The position numbers were made by a program, and so were the translations under genes. From Ceratotherium simum simum (taxonomy: Eukaryota; Chordata; Mammalia; Perissodactyla; Rhinocerotidae), in assembly GCF_000283155.1 (NCBI RefSeq), contig NW_004454283.1, forward strand, positions 1,885,767 through 1,949,766: DNA of 64,000 bases, in the 5' to 3' direction. Below the pieces are notes generated by a model. It ran no database searches and had not been told where the DNA came from. It worked only from the letters and a program-made list of their open reading frames with translations. How positions within the stretch are numbered: the first letter of the stretch is position 1; each line of letters starts with the position of its first letter. Below are positions 44,490 to 55,560 of the stretch, in pieces.

Positions 44490-45829
44490 TTTGCTGTTGA
44501 GATTTGTTTTGTTAAAACTGAGATATAATTCACGTTTCATAAGATTCATCCTTTTAAAGTGTACAATTCAGTAGTTTTTAGTATAGTTACAAAGTTGTGC
44601 AACCATCACCACTAATTCTAGAATATATTTACCACCCTGAAAAGAGATCCTTGTGCCCGTTAACAGTCATTTCCCCTTCCCCCAGGCTGTGGTAACCACT
44701 AATCTACTTTTGCCTCTATGGATTTGCCTCCTCTGAACATTTCATATAAATGGAATTATACAACATACGGCTTTTTGTGACTGACTTTTTTTCTCATCCA
44801 TATTGTAGCATGTATCAGTACTTCATTCCTTTCCATTTCAATATACAGATATACCACATGCTATCCATGCATTTATCAGTTGGTGGATATTTGCATTGTT
44901 TCCACTTTTTGGCTATGATGAATAATGCCTCTATGAAAAATTGTGTGGTTTTTTCGTGCGGACATAAGTTTTCAATTCTCTTGAGTACACACCTAGGAGT
45001 AGAATTGGTGGGTCATATGGTAACTCTATGTTTAATCTTTTGAGGAAAGGTCAGACTTTTCCACAGTGGCTGCACTATTTTACATTCCCATCAGCAAAGC
45101 ACGAGGGTTCCAATTTCTCCACATCCTGGCCAACATTAGTTAATTTCTGTCTTTTTGATTATAGCCATCCTAGTGGATGTGAAGTAGTATCTCATTGTGG
45201 TTTTGATTTGCATTTCCCTGATGGCTAATGATGTTGAGCATCGTTTCCTGCACTCACTGGCCATTCGTATATCGTCTTTGAAGAAATGTCTATTCATATC
45301 CTTTGCCCACTTTTAAATTGGATGATTTGTTTTTATTATTGAGTTGTAAGAGTTCTTTACATATTGTAGATACAAGTCCCTTATCAGATATATGCTTTGC
45401 AAATATCTTCTCCCATCCTATGGGTTGTCTTTTCACTTTCTTAATAGTGTACTTTGAAGCACAAAGGTTTTTAATTTTGATGACATACAATTTATCTATT
45501 TTTTTCTTTTCTTATTTGTGCTTTTGGTGTAGTATCTAAGAAGCCTTTGCCTAATGCAAGGTCATGAAGATTTACTCCTGTTTTTTCTTCTGAGAGTTTT
45601 GTAGTTGTAGCTCTTACATTTAGATTATGATCCACTTGGAGTTAATTTTTATGTATGGTGTAAGAAAGGAGTTCAACTTCACTTTTTTGCATATGAATAC
45701 CCAGTTGTCTTAGCACCACTTGTTGAAAAGATTGTCCTTTCTCCCACTGAATTGTCTTGGCACTCTTGTCAAAAATCAATAGATCATAAATGTAAGAACT
45801 TACTTCTGGACTCTCAATTCTATTCTTAC
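44490..45829 (-). repeat. L1MB/L1MC-type fragment, antisense (3' UTR and ORF2 end)
   Basis: Starts at the 3' UTR ('aactgagatataattcacgtttcataag', 'cttttaaagtgtacaattcagtag') and proceeds through 'ggctatgatgaataatgcc', 'atcctagtggatgtgaagtagtatctcattgtgg', 'gtcccttatcagatatatgc' and 'ttaggagttaatttttatgtatgg'-type sequence to about 45829. There the same part of L1 starts again, so a second element begins. Confidence 0.85.
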
Positions 45830-47130
45830 TTGAGTTTTGAAAGTTCTTTACATATTCTGTACATCACAAGTCCTTCACTAGATATATGGTTTGCAAATCT
45901 TTTCTCCCAGGCTATAGTTTGGAGTTTTTTGTATCCTCGTAATAGATGCATTCACAGAGTAAAGGTTTTTCATTTTGATGAAGTCCAACATGTCAATTTT
46001 TTTCTTTTATAAATCAAGAGTTTTGTGTCACGTCTAAGAACTCTTCACCAAGCCCTGGATCCCAAAGATTTTTTTTCCTACATTTTATCCTAAAAGTTTT
46101 ACACTTACATTTTACATCTAAAGCTATGATACACTGTGATTTGATTTTTGTGTAAGGTATGAAATTTAGGCTGAGGCTGGTTCCTCTCTCTCTCTCTGTC
46201 TCCCCCCCCCCCCACCGTGGATATCCAATTGCTTTGGTACCATTTGTTGAAAAGACTCTTCTTCCTACTTGTGCGGTGCTCCTTCACCTCTGCAAAAACA
46301 TTCACTTGGCTGTACTGGTGTGAGTATAAGTCTGGTGCTCTATTCTGTTCCATGGATCTACGTGTAGTATCTCTCTGGCAATACTATGGTTTTGATTACC
46401 ATAGCTATATGATGGACTCAAAATCCTCCCATTTTATTCTTTTCAAAAAATTGTTTGTTATTCTAGTTCCTTTGCCTTTCTGTATAAATTTTAGAACAAT
46501 ATTGTCTATATCCAGAAAAAAATATTGCTGGGATTTTGATAGGAATTGCATTAAACTTGTATATCAATTTGGGAAGAACTGACATCTTTACTATGTTGAA
46601 TCTTCCAATCCATGAATATGGTATATCATTCTATATATTTATATAGTCTTTGGTTTCTTTCAACAGTATTCAGTAGTTTTCAGCATATAAGTTCTGTATG
46701 TGTTTTGTTATCTTCATACCTAAGTATTTCATGTTTTTAATGATTATAAATGGTATTGTATTTTAAATTTTGGTTTCCATGTATTCATTACTAGCATAGA
46801 AATACAATTGATTTTTTGTTTATTGATCTTGAATCTTTCAACTTTGATGAACTCATTTATTAAATATAAGAGTTTCTTTTGTAGATTTCTTGGAATTTTC
46901 TACATAGACCATCATGCCATCTTCATATAGGGACAGTTTTACTTCTGTAAACTTACTTCTTTCTGATGTGTATTCCTTTTATTTCCTTTTCTTACCTCAC
47001 TGCACTGATTAGAATGCCAATACTATGTTGAGTAACAGTGGTGAGAGTGGATCTCTTTGCCTTGTCCCTATCCTTAGGAGAAAGTATTCAGTTTGTGTAA
47101 TGTTAGCTGTAGGGTATTGTAAACATTCTT

Positions 47131-47318
47131 TTTTTTTTTCCTGAGGAAGATTCTCCCTGAGCTAACATCCACTCCTAATCTTCCTCTTTTTCTATGTGAA
47201 CTGCCACCACAGCATGGCCACTGACAAATGAGTGGTGTAGGTCTGCACCCGGGAACCAAACCTGGGCTGCTGAAGTGGAGCATGCTGAACTTAACTACTA
47301 GGCCATCAGGGCTGGCCC
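47131..47318 (-). mobile_element. ERE SINE copy 5, antisense, shorter form
   Basis: Poly-T, 'ctgaggaagattctccctgagctaacatcc', 'aatcttcctctttttctatgtgaactgccaccacagcatggcc', and 'gccatcagggctggccc'. It lacks one of the two tail repeats seen in the longer copies, so it represents a shorter ERE form or an internal loss. The right flank is the poly-T of a tiny L1 tail, so it likely inserted at that tail. Confidence 0.92.
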
Positions 47319-47378
47319 AAAATTCTTTTTTTTTTTTCAATTATTTTATTGAGGTCATAATGGTTTATAATATTGTGT
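47319..47378 (-). mobile_element. Tiny L1 3' tail insertion, antisense
   Basis: 'caattattttattgaggtcataatggtttataatattgtgt' is the reverse complement of the terminal bases of the younger L1 family (compare 28288-28330). With the adjoining ERE it lies between taaacattctt (47120-47130) and taaatattctt (47379-47389), an 11-base duplication with one mismatch, inside old L1 ORF2. Confidence 0.75.
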
Positions 47379-49639
47379 TAAATATTCTTAATAAAGTTGA
47401 GGAAGTTCTCTACTCCTATTTTTCTGAGAGTTTTTATCATGAGGGAGTGGTGAATTTTGTCCAATGCTTTTTCTGCATCAATTGATGTGATCATGTTACT
47501 TTTCTCCTGTAGTCTGTTAATATGATGGATTACATTGATTGATTTTTGAATATTAAACCAGCCTTATATTCCTGAAATAAGCTCTACTTGATCATGGTAT
47601 ATAGTTCTTTTTATATGTTGTTAAATTCTGTTTGCTAATTTCTGAAAGGATTTTTGTGTCTATATACATGAGGGATATTGATCTGCAGTTTTCTTTTTTT
47701 GTGCTCTCTTTGTCTCATTTTCATATCAGAATAATACTGACCTCAAAAATGAATTGCCAAGTATTCATTCCTCTTCTATTTCTGGAAGACATTGTGTAGA
47801 ACTGGTGTTAATTCTTTAAATATTTGGTAGAATTCTCCAGTGAAGCCATCTTGATGGAAGATTTATTTGGAGGGAATTTTTAAATTACTAATTCTATTTC
47901 TTTGATTATAGGGCTATCCAAATTACTTATTTCATATTGGGTGCCTTGCAGTAGTTTATGCTTTTTTGATGAATAGGTACATTTCATCTAAATTGTCAAA
48001 TTTAGATGTGTGGAATTGTTCATAGCATTCCCTTATTATCCTTTTGATGTCTGCAGGGCCTGTAGTGATATCTTTGTTTCATTCCTCGTATTGGTAATTT
48101 GTGTCTTCTCTCTCTCTTCTTTCTTTGTTTTTTTTGGCTGGTCTTACTAGAGTATGCAATTTTATTGATCCTCTAAAAGCCAGCTTTTTTTCCTCCACTT
48201 CCTTTCTCCATTATTTTTCTGTTTTCAATCTCATTGATTACTATTTTCATCCTTATTTCCTTCTTTGTGCTTCTTTTGGGTTTATTTTGCTCTTCTTTTC
48301 CTAAGTTCTTCAGGTGTGAGCTTAGATGAGTAATTTGAAACTTTTTCTCTTTTCTAATATAAGCAATTAGTGCTATAAGTTTTCCTCTCAGTACTACTTT
48401 AGCTGTATCCCACAATTTTTGATATCTTATATTTTCATTTTCATTAGTTCAATATATTATTAGTTCAACATATTTGTTTCTTTCTCTTGAGACTTCATCT
48501 TTAACCCCTGGAATATTTAGAAATATTGTTTAGTTTCCAAGTATTTGGAGTTTTTATCTCCTGTTATCTTTCTGTTATTTGTTTCTAGTTTGACTTCATT
48601 GTGGTCAGAAAACATACTCTGTATAATTTCAATTCTTCTAATTTACTGAGTTTTTTTCATTACCCAGGATATGATCATTCTGTGGGAATTTGAAAAGAAT
48701 ATGTATTCTCCTGTTGGTGGTGGAGTGTTCTATAAGATCAATTGGATCCTGTTGGTTGATGGTATTATTGAGTTCTTCTATATCTTTGCTGAGTTTTTCT
48801 CTCAGTTGTTGAGAAAGGGGTATTGAAGTCTCCAACTATAATTGTGGATTTGCCTACTTTCAGTTCTATCATTGTTTTTGCCTCATGCATTTTGCAGCTG
48901 TTTTTTGGTGCATACACATCTAGATTGCTATTTCTTCTCGAGGGATTATGTAACGTCCTTCTCTGTCTCTGGTAATTTTTTTTTGCTCTGAAGTCTACTT
49001 CATCTGATATTAATATAGCCACTCCTACTTTCTTTTGATTAATGTTTACACGGCATTTTTTCCCCCTACTTTTACTTTTAACCTACCTACATCTTTATAT
49101 TTGAAGTGACTTTCTTGTAAACAACATATAGTTTGGTAATTTTTTATCACTCTGTCAATCTCTGACTTTTAATTGGTGTATTTAGACCATTTCCATTTAA
49201 CGTAATTATTGATATGTTAGAGATTAAGTCTGGAATTCGGAGTTTTGTTTTCTGTGTGTTTCCTTTCTTCTTCATTTCTCTGTCTTCTTTTTCCTGACTT
49301 CTATGGGTTACTTAAACATTTTTCAGAATTCCATTTAAATTTATCTATGCCATTTTTAAGTGTATCACTTTACATAGTTTTTTTAGTGGTTGTATTATAT
49401 TATATACATAACTTATCACAGTCTACTGGTGTTGACATTTTACCCATTCAAGTGAAGTATAGAAACCCAACCTTGCTTGTATCTCTTAACCCTCCTCCAT
49501 TTATGATTATTTCATATACTTCCTCTACATACTTTGAGACCACATCAGACATGGTTATAATTTTCACTTCAATCATCAAACATAATTTAGAAAACTAAAG
49601 AGGAGAAGGAAAATCTATGGTATTTACCTTAATTTTTAC

Positions 49640-50640
49640 CCTTTCCTTTGTTTATTCTTCCTTCTTGATGTTTCAAAGTTCCTTCTTCTATCATTTCCTT
49701 TGTGTTTCAAAAACTTCCTCTGGCTATTCTTTTAGCTGGCTACATGTTCTCTTAGTTTTCCTTCATCTGAAAATGTCTTAATTTCCCTGAAATATGTTTG
49801 CTGGATATAGAATTCAGTATTGATATTTTCTGTTGGCCTCCATGGCTTCCAATGAAAAATCCACTATCATTCTAGTTGTTTTTCCCACAAATATAAGATG
49901 TCATTTCTCTCTCATTGCTTTCAAGATTTTTAATTTGTCTTTAGTTTTCAGAGTTTTATTACAGATATACACAAACTATGTGTCTTGGCATGGATTTCTT
50001 TGGGTTTTTATTCTGTTTGAGGTTTACTCAGCTTCTTGAATTGGTAGGTTTATGTCTTTTGCCAAATTTGGGAAATTTTGAGCCATTATTCTTTGAATAC
50101 TTTTTCAGCCCCATTTTCTTTCTCTTCGTCTTCTGGAACTCCAATGACACAACCGTTGAATCTTTTATTATAGTCCTACAACTGTCCCAGAGCTCGGTTC
50201 ATTTTTTTCAGTCTATTCTCTCTGTTGTTCAGATTGAGTAGTTTCTATTGTTTTATCTCCAAGTTTACAGATTCTTTTCCCTGTCTTCTCCATTCCTATT
50301 TATCTCATGCACTGATTTTTTTTATTATTGTATTTTACAGTTCTGAAATTTTCATTTTGTTCTTTATGTCTTCTATTTCCTTGCTGAGATTCTCTATGTT
50401 TTCATATGCTTCAGGTGTGTTTTCAATTGCTTATCGAAGCATTTTTATGATGGTTGCTCTAAATCCATGTCAGATAATTCCAACATCTGTTATTTTGGTT
50501 TTTGGTGTCTCTTGATTGTTTTCTCATTTGAGTTGACATTTTCCTGGTTCTTGGCATGATAAGTGATTTTTTTATTGTCCCCTGGACATTTTGGGTCTTA
50601 TTTTTGAAACTCTGAATTTTATTTAACTCTTTCATTTTAG
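49640..50640 (-). pseudogene. L1 ORF1 relic
   Basis: Minus-strand sequence in ORF1 order. Landmarks on the plus strand are 'ccctgaaatatgtttgctggatatagaattcag', 'tggcctccatggcttccaatgaaaaatccac', 'tttgggaaattttgagccattattctttgaat' and a coiled-coil-coding block ('tcattttgttctttatgtcttctatttccttgctgaga'). No intact frame remains. Confidence 0.8.
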
Positions 50641-51402
50641 CAGACCTCCTCTGTTGCCAGTGGGGGAAGGAGGATGCTGCCTTGTTACCCCAAGTTCTCC
50701 ATTTAGCCTCTACTGATACCTCAAGTGTGGTGAGACATTTCATTACTGCTCAGCATGGTGGGAGTTTAGGCTCCCACTAGACCTTCATGGATACCTCCCT
50801 GGCTGGGAGAGAGAGGGACGCCTTATTCCTGGTTCTCATGTGGCCTCTGTTAATGCTTCAGGGAGAGGGACTTGTCACCACTGGGTTTTGGTAAAAGTCC
50901 TGGCTCCCCATTTGGCCTTCCCTGACACCACCACAGTTGGGAAGAGGACTGTCTCATTGCCACTGGGTGAAAGTCTAGGCTCCCCAACAGGCCTTTGCTA
51001 TGGGATAGAAGCGGGGCCATGGTTTTCTCTGGGGTGTTTGGCAGGAGTAGGGTCATTATTGTCTAAAAGTTTTCTATCTAGCAAGCTATCCTTTTCTTGG
51101 TCCTTTGGCTAAAGAGAAGAGGATTTTGTTGAGGTTTTTTGGTCTGTTCCCATTGGTATTTCTAGTTCGTCATCTTCTCCATCACCCATTCCAGGATATA
51201 TGAGGCAAAAGGAAAACCTGGGGAACTCATTGCCATTCATTCCTCAGATCCCAAGGTCCCTAGATGGTCTGCCTTCTCCTCTCCACCTTTAAGAGTCTTT
51301 TCGTCTTTTTGTTTTATATATAATGTCCAGGGATCTTAGCTGTACTTATCAGGAGGAATAGGGAAAAGTGTAACTATTCCATCTTGTCCAGATCTACTCT
51401 CA

Positions 51403-51830
51403 TTTTCTTGCTTTTTTAAAAAATTGTTTTATCATTTATGTATACTTCCCTAAATAGTATATCATATAATCTTAGCTTTATAAAAGTTGTCATACTGTGA
51501 CTTGCCTTTTCAATTCAATATTATGACTCTAAGATTCATCCCTATTGTTGAATTTGGTGGTAGTCCCATAATTTCCACTGTTGTGTAATATTCCAACATA
51601 TGACCAGAACACAGTTTACTCATGCATTTTCCTGTTGATGGACATTTGAGTTGCTTTTGGGTTTTCTGCTATTGTGAACAATGCCACCATATAGTTTCTT
51701 ACACAAGGTTCCTGTTACACAGAGGGAAGAATGTCTTAGGAGTGGGATTGCTGTGAATGATAAAATTTCATCATTTTTTACATACTGAAACTAAAGCCAT
51801 TTTTAAAGAAGCGGTTGTCTAAAGCTTTCC
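51403..51830 (-). repeat. Old L1ME-type 3' end, antisense
   Basis: 'aaaaaattgttttatcatttatgtatac', 'gactctaagattcatccctattgttg', 'ttgatggacatttgagttgc', 'gctattgtgaacaatgcc' and 'gaatgtcttaggagtgggattgctg' outline another antisense L1 3' UTR. Confidence 0.75.
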
Positions 51831-52269
51831 TCTGGCCATGAAGTGTCACTTTCTCGGACTTCTTCATCTGCTCCTACAGCTCTTTCCATCTCTCTGCTCT
51901 GTCTTCTGTGGTATTAACTGTACCTTAAGGTGGACCTCCTGTATGATCCCAAGGTGACTGCCAAACGGTCCTGAATGCTAAATGGACTCCCTCGTTCTGT
52001 CCAGAAAGGAAAGAGGGAAGTTTTGTTCCAATGTTCCCAGCAGGAGTGCTGACCTCACTAACATTTGACCTTAATCACTGACCAGATTTAATGGATTTGG
52101 GACAAGGATCAGGGGAGAAAAAAGCTGCAGTGAGAATGTGGGTGGGCAATCAGCTCGATCCACTCACCAGTTAGGGAAGTCTCCCCTCTGACCACACAAC
52201 CCAAACAATTCAAATTTACCCTCAGTCAAAACCACAGACTGTGTCACGGACATTCCATCTATTCCACTA
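51831..52269. other. Unassigned sequence
   Basis: About 440 bases with no clear family or gene. Confidence 0.35.
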
Positions 52270-52445
52270 GCATGAATGGAGCACCCTCAGTGCACAAGGT
52301 ACTTTCCTCCATGTTGAAAGGGTGAACAGGACACATCAAGGCCCTTGTTGTTTGCCACAGGCTGGGGAAACAAAGATGAAGACAATTCGTTCCTTTGCCT
52401 TCAAAGATCTCACAGCCTGATAAAGGAAATAGTCAAATAAGCACA
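52270..52445 (-). repeat. L2 LINE 3' region, antisense
   Basis: 'ggagcaccctcagtgcacaaggtactttcc', 'ggctggggaaacaaagatgaa' and 'tgccttcaaagatctcacagcctgataaagg' follow the antisense L2 3' end. Confidence 0.65.
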
Positions 52446-52466
52446 TGACTAGGCATTGTGATAGTC

Positions 52467-52605
52467 CATTTTATAGATGGAAGCACTAAGGCTCAGAGAA
52501 GTTGAGTGACTTGCCCAAGGTCACACAGCTAGTTATGAAAGAGCTAGAAGGAGTAAAACTCCAATCTCAGACTCCAAAACTCACACTCCAACTATACTGC
52601 ATTGT
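52467..52605 (-). repeat. MIR SINE, antisense
   Basis: 'ccattttatagatggaagcactaaggctcagagaagttgagtgacttgcccaaggtcacacagctag' is a well-preserved antisense MIR core. Confidence 0.9.
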
Positions 52606-52769
52606 CACCAAAAACAGCAGTTAAAGTAAGTTTTCCCTACAATTTGGAAATAAATTTGCCCTTTGTGAGGGAAACTAGTAGAAATTAGCAGATAGTACAA
52701 GAGGTCAGCTACATGCAGAAGTGCCCCTGTTAAGAGGTGGTCTGAAACAGCGTGGAATGAAGGAGTGGG

Positions 52770-52985
52770 GAGAACAGAGGCTTGTAGCCAGCCGGATCTG
52801 ATTTCCACCTCGGCTCTGCCACTCTCATGTGAACAGCGATGTGTCGTGAAGCTGCTCTGAGATCACTTTGCTCACCCAGAAGATGACAGCGCTTACATCA
52901 CAGGGTGGTGCTGAGGAGTCAATAGGATAGCATGGGGGGTGTTTCAAAGGCACTTGGCCCACATTAGACACTCAGGCCGTGCTAG
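52770..52985 (+). repeat. MIR SINE, sense
   Basis: 'cagaggcttgtagccagccggatctgatttccacctcggctctgccact', 'tcacccagaagatgacag', 'cacagggtggtgctgaggagtcaatagg' and 'ggcacttggcccacattagacactcagg' give the full MIR order. Confidence 0.8.
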
Positions 52986-53149
52986 GCTTTAGACATGACA
53001 AACTGTAAGACAGTGCCCTCTAAGGTGTGCTGGGATAAGCTAGATGAGCAAAGGAATCCCTCCGAAAGGGAAGTGCAGCCAGAATCTTATAGCATGCCGC
53101 ACTATCTCTATGAGAGGAGAACGTGGGCACCAGGAGATGAACTTTGCCG

Positions 53150-53221
53150 TTTCTCAGGCTCTCCTGAGCTGCACTTATTGGAATCACCTGGGCTGCTGGT
53201 TAAACATGTAGGTTCTTGGGT
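53150..53221 (+). repeat. MER5-like hAT, left piece
   Basis: 'attggaatcacctgggctgctggttaaacatgtaggttcttggg' fits the first half of a MER5-type element. The second half appears at 53713 after an LTR insertion. Confidence 0.55.
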
Positions 53222-53712
53222 GTGGTGGTCATGGGGGTGTCCTCTCATGTGTCTTCTCTTCTTTTCTCATTGCAATACAAACTCCATCTTTGCTGGGCAC
53301 AAGACCGCCCAGGACAGAGAACACATTTTTCCCATCTTTTAGGCAGCAAGATATGGCTCTGCAACTACATGTTGGCCAGGCAGATGTAAGTGGAGGTGCC
53401 ATGTACAGTTTCCAGAAAGGTTCCTCCTATACAGTTGGTGTTTGCCCTTTGCCTCTTCTTCCCTTCTTCCTTCCTCCTGGCTGGAATGCAAACATAATGA
53501 CTGGAGCTCTAGCAGTCATCTTGGACCATGAGGTGACCTTGAGAATGGAAACCCATCATGGCAGAACAAGATAGAAGGAACCTGGGCCCTTGGTGGTGTG
53601 GAGTATCCTGCTCTGAACTGCCCACCTCTAGACTTCTTGCAGGTAAGAGAGAAATACATTTCTATCTTATTTAAACCACTGTTACTTCTATTTACTACCA
53701 AACCTAATCCAA
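53222..53712 (+). mobile_element. MLT1-type LTR inserted in the MER5-like element, sense
   Basis: 'catctttgctgggcac', 'aatgactggagctctagcagtcatcttggaccatgaggtgaccttgagaatgg', 'agatagaaggaacctgggccc', 'cctctagacttcttgcaggtaagagagaaatacatttctatcttatttaaaccac' and the terminal 'accaaacctaatcc' are the 3' portion of an MLT1-type LTR. Confidence 0.7.
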
Positions 53713-53810
53713 ATACACCAGATGTTTACTGAACCTAAATCTCTTGGAGGGGCCCAGGAATTGGTATTTTCAGCTGCATGCTACTACCTAGATGAACTGC
53801 CATTATTGTT
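53713..53810 (+). repeat. MER5-like hAT, right piece
   Basis: 'gtttactgaacctaaatctcttggaggggcccaggaattggtatttt' continues the MER5-like element. Confidence 0.55.
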
Positions 53811-53824
53811 TCTGACCCTCCTTT

Positions 53825-53930
53825 CATTCATTTGTTAAAAAATATTGGATGAGCGCCTATTATATGCAAGGCTTTGTTCTAGGCTTTGTTATAAGACAAA
53901 CCCAAGTCTTTGCCCTCATGAGATAATTCA
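53825..53930 (-). repeat. L2 LINE 3' end, antisense
   Basis: 'attcatttgttaaaaaatattggatgagcgcctattatatgcaaggctttgttctaggc' is the antisense L2 3' end. Confidence 0.75.
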
Positions 53931-54069
53931 CCTCTTATTACTCTGACTCTAAGCTTGCCAGACAACTCCGGATCCCTAATTCAGTTGTGATGAGGCCAGA
54001 AACAGGGTGTCACTCACTGGGAAGGCATGGACCCCACTGGAGGCCTACTAGCAACAAATGATTTCAGCT

Positions 54070-55560
54070 TTTTTTTTTTTTAATGTTTTTATTTTACCTT
54101 CACTTTTGAAAGACATTTCACTGGATTTATAATTCTACATCGACGGTCTTTTTTCTTCTAACACTTTACAGATGTCAGTCCCTGTCCTGTGTCCTCCATT
54201 ATTTCTGATGGACAGCCGTCTTCCTTTTTATGGTTCCCCTGAATGTAATGTCTTTATTACTATTGTGATTAATGTCTTTTTATTGTTCTTCTGAATGTAA
54301 TGTCTTTATTTTTCTGCCTGCCTTTATGATCTCTCTCTTTATTTTTGGTTTTCATCTATGATGTGCTTAGATGTGCCTAGGTCTTCTATGTGACTCTTCT
54401 TGGAGTCCACTGGGCTCTTTGGATCTATGGGCTGATCATCAATTTTAGGAAATATTTGGCTGGTATTTCTTCAAATGTTTCTTTTGCTCCATCCTTTCTC
54501 TTTTCTCCTTCTGGAACTTCCCACATCTAATATTGTACACATATCAGATAATTTGACATTGTCACATAGATCTTCAGCCCTCTGTGAAGGCTTTAATTAT
54601 TTTTCCTCTCTGTGCTTCAATTGGGTAGCTTCTATAATCTGTTTTTGTGTTTACTTATCCTCTCATTTGTGGTGTCTAGTCTGTTGTTAAGCACTTTTGA
54701 TGAGTTCTTCATATTTTCCAGTTCTGGAATTTCTAATTTGTTCTTTTTTAGAGTTTCCATTTCTCTGCTAAAATTTTTCATCTATTTTGTCAACTTTTTC
54801 CACTAAATTCTTTAAGATATTTATAACAGTTATTTAAAAGCTCTTGTCTTTTAATTCCAACATCTGGCTTATCTGTAGGTCTGCTTCTTTTGACTACTTT
54901 TTACTCCTTGATTATGGATCACATTTTTCTCCTTTTTTGCATAGATAAGTGATTTTTTACTGAATGCTGGGCATTGTGTACATCCTAATAGAGACTCTGG
55001 ATTTTGTCATCTTCCCCTAAAGGGTAATGAGTGTTGTTTAGGTAGACGGCTGGATCACCTCCACTTTGTTTCCAGTCACATCCATTTCAATTTTCTCTTA
55101 GTCATAGGACACAGCCCTTATTCCTATGGCATGATTCTTACGCTTAACAAATGGCCTTTCTTGAGTCTTAATTGAATGCCAGGGATGTTCACCAAGGTCT
55201 CTGGCTTGGTTCGTTGAAATTCTTCAACATTGTGTGACCTCTGAAATCTCTATTCAACTCTCTGTTCCCCAAGAGCTGTTCTCTATTAGGCCTCTTGGCA
55301 TCTTGCCACAAATATGCTCCATTTAGGATTCGGCCAAGCACCTTAAGGGAAACCTTATATAGCATTAAGGGATTCCTTCTCAGTTGCTCTCTCCCATCTG
55401 GTACCCTGACATACAATTGCAGCCGTCTTAGATGCCACAATCTCTGTTCTCTGTTTCCTCTGCCCAGGAGACTCAGGCTCTTCACTTGACTAAATTTTCC
55501 TGCACTGTGGTTTGCAAATCATCCCCAAGAAAAAGCAAGGGTATATGTGGAGGTCATCTT
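54070..55560 (-). repeat. L1M/HAL1 ORF1 and 5' region, antisense
   Basis: 'aagacatttcactggatttataattctac', 'gatgtgcttagatgtgcctagg', 'ggaaatatttggctggtatttcttcaaatg', 'tctcttttctccttctggaac' and 'tactgaatgctgggcattgtg' match ORF1 and upstream sequence of an old L1 or HAL1 in reverse complement. No ORF2-type sequence is seen, which favours HAL1 or a broken L1. A 29-base phrase ending in 'gaatgtaatgtctttatt' is nearly duplicated near 54240 and 54293. Confidence 0.65.

Larger units (their letters stand above)
45830..49215 (-). pseudogene. L1 ORF2 relic (endonuclease and reverse transcriptase)
   Basis: Recognisable by long colinear sequence, and in translation by short frames such as 48765-49022, which reads MAILISDEVDFRAKK and KSTIIVGDFNTPFS. 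The GDFN motif is part of the conserved L1 endonuclease core. Farther left, 'gggattttgataggaattgcatta' and 'tcttccaatccatgaatatgg' are reverse-transcriptase-region landmarks. Frameshifts and stops occur throughout, and an ERE plus a small L1 tail sit within it. Confidence 0.85.
45830..51400 (-). mobile_element. Near full-length old L1 (L1M type), antisense, lacking its 3' end
   Basis: Read on the minus strand this contains a 5' UTR (about 51400-50760, ending with 'aggaggaatagggaaaagtg'), ORF1 (about 50640-49640), and ORF2 (about 49215-45830) including endonuclease and reverse transcriptase regions. The C-terminal end and 3' UTR are missing because the left edge abuts another L1. It carries an ERE and a tiny L1 insert at 47131-47378. 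All frames are riddled with stops. It is the largest element in the window. Confidence 0.85.

Noticed and set aside
46186..46213. CT and C runs as a regulatory GAGA-type site
   Set aside because: A simple (TC)n and poly-C tract within an old L1; no other promoter features.
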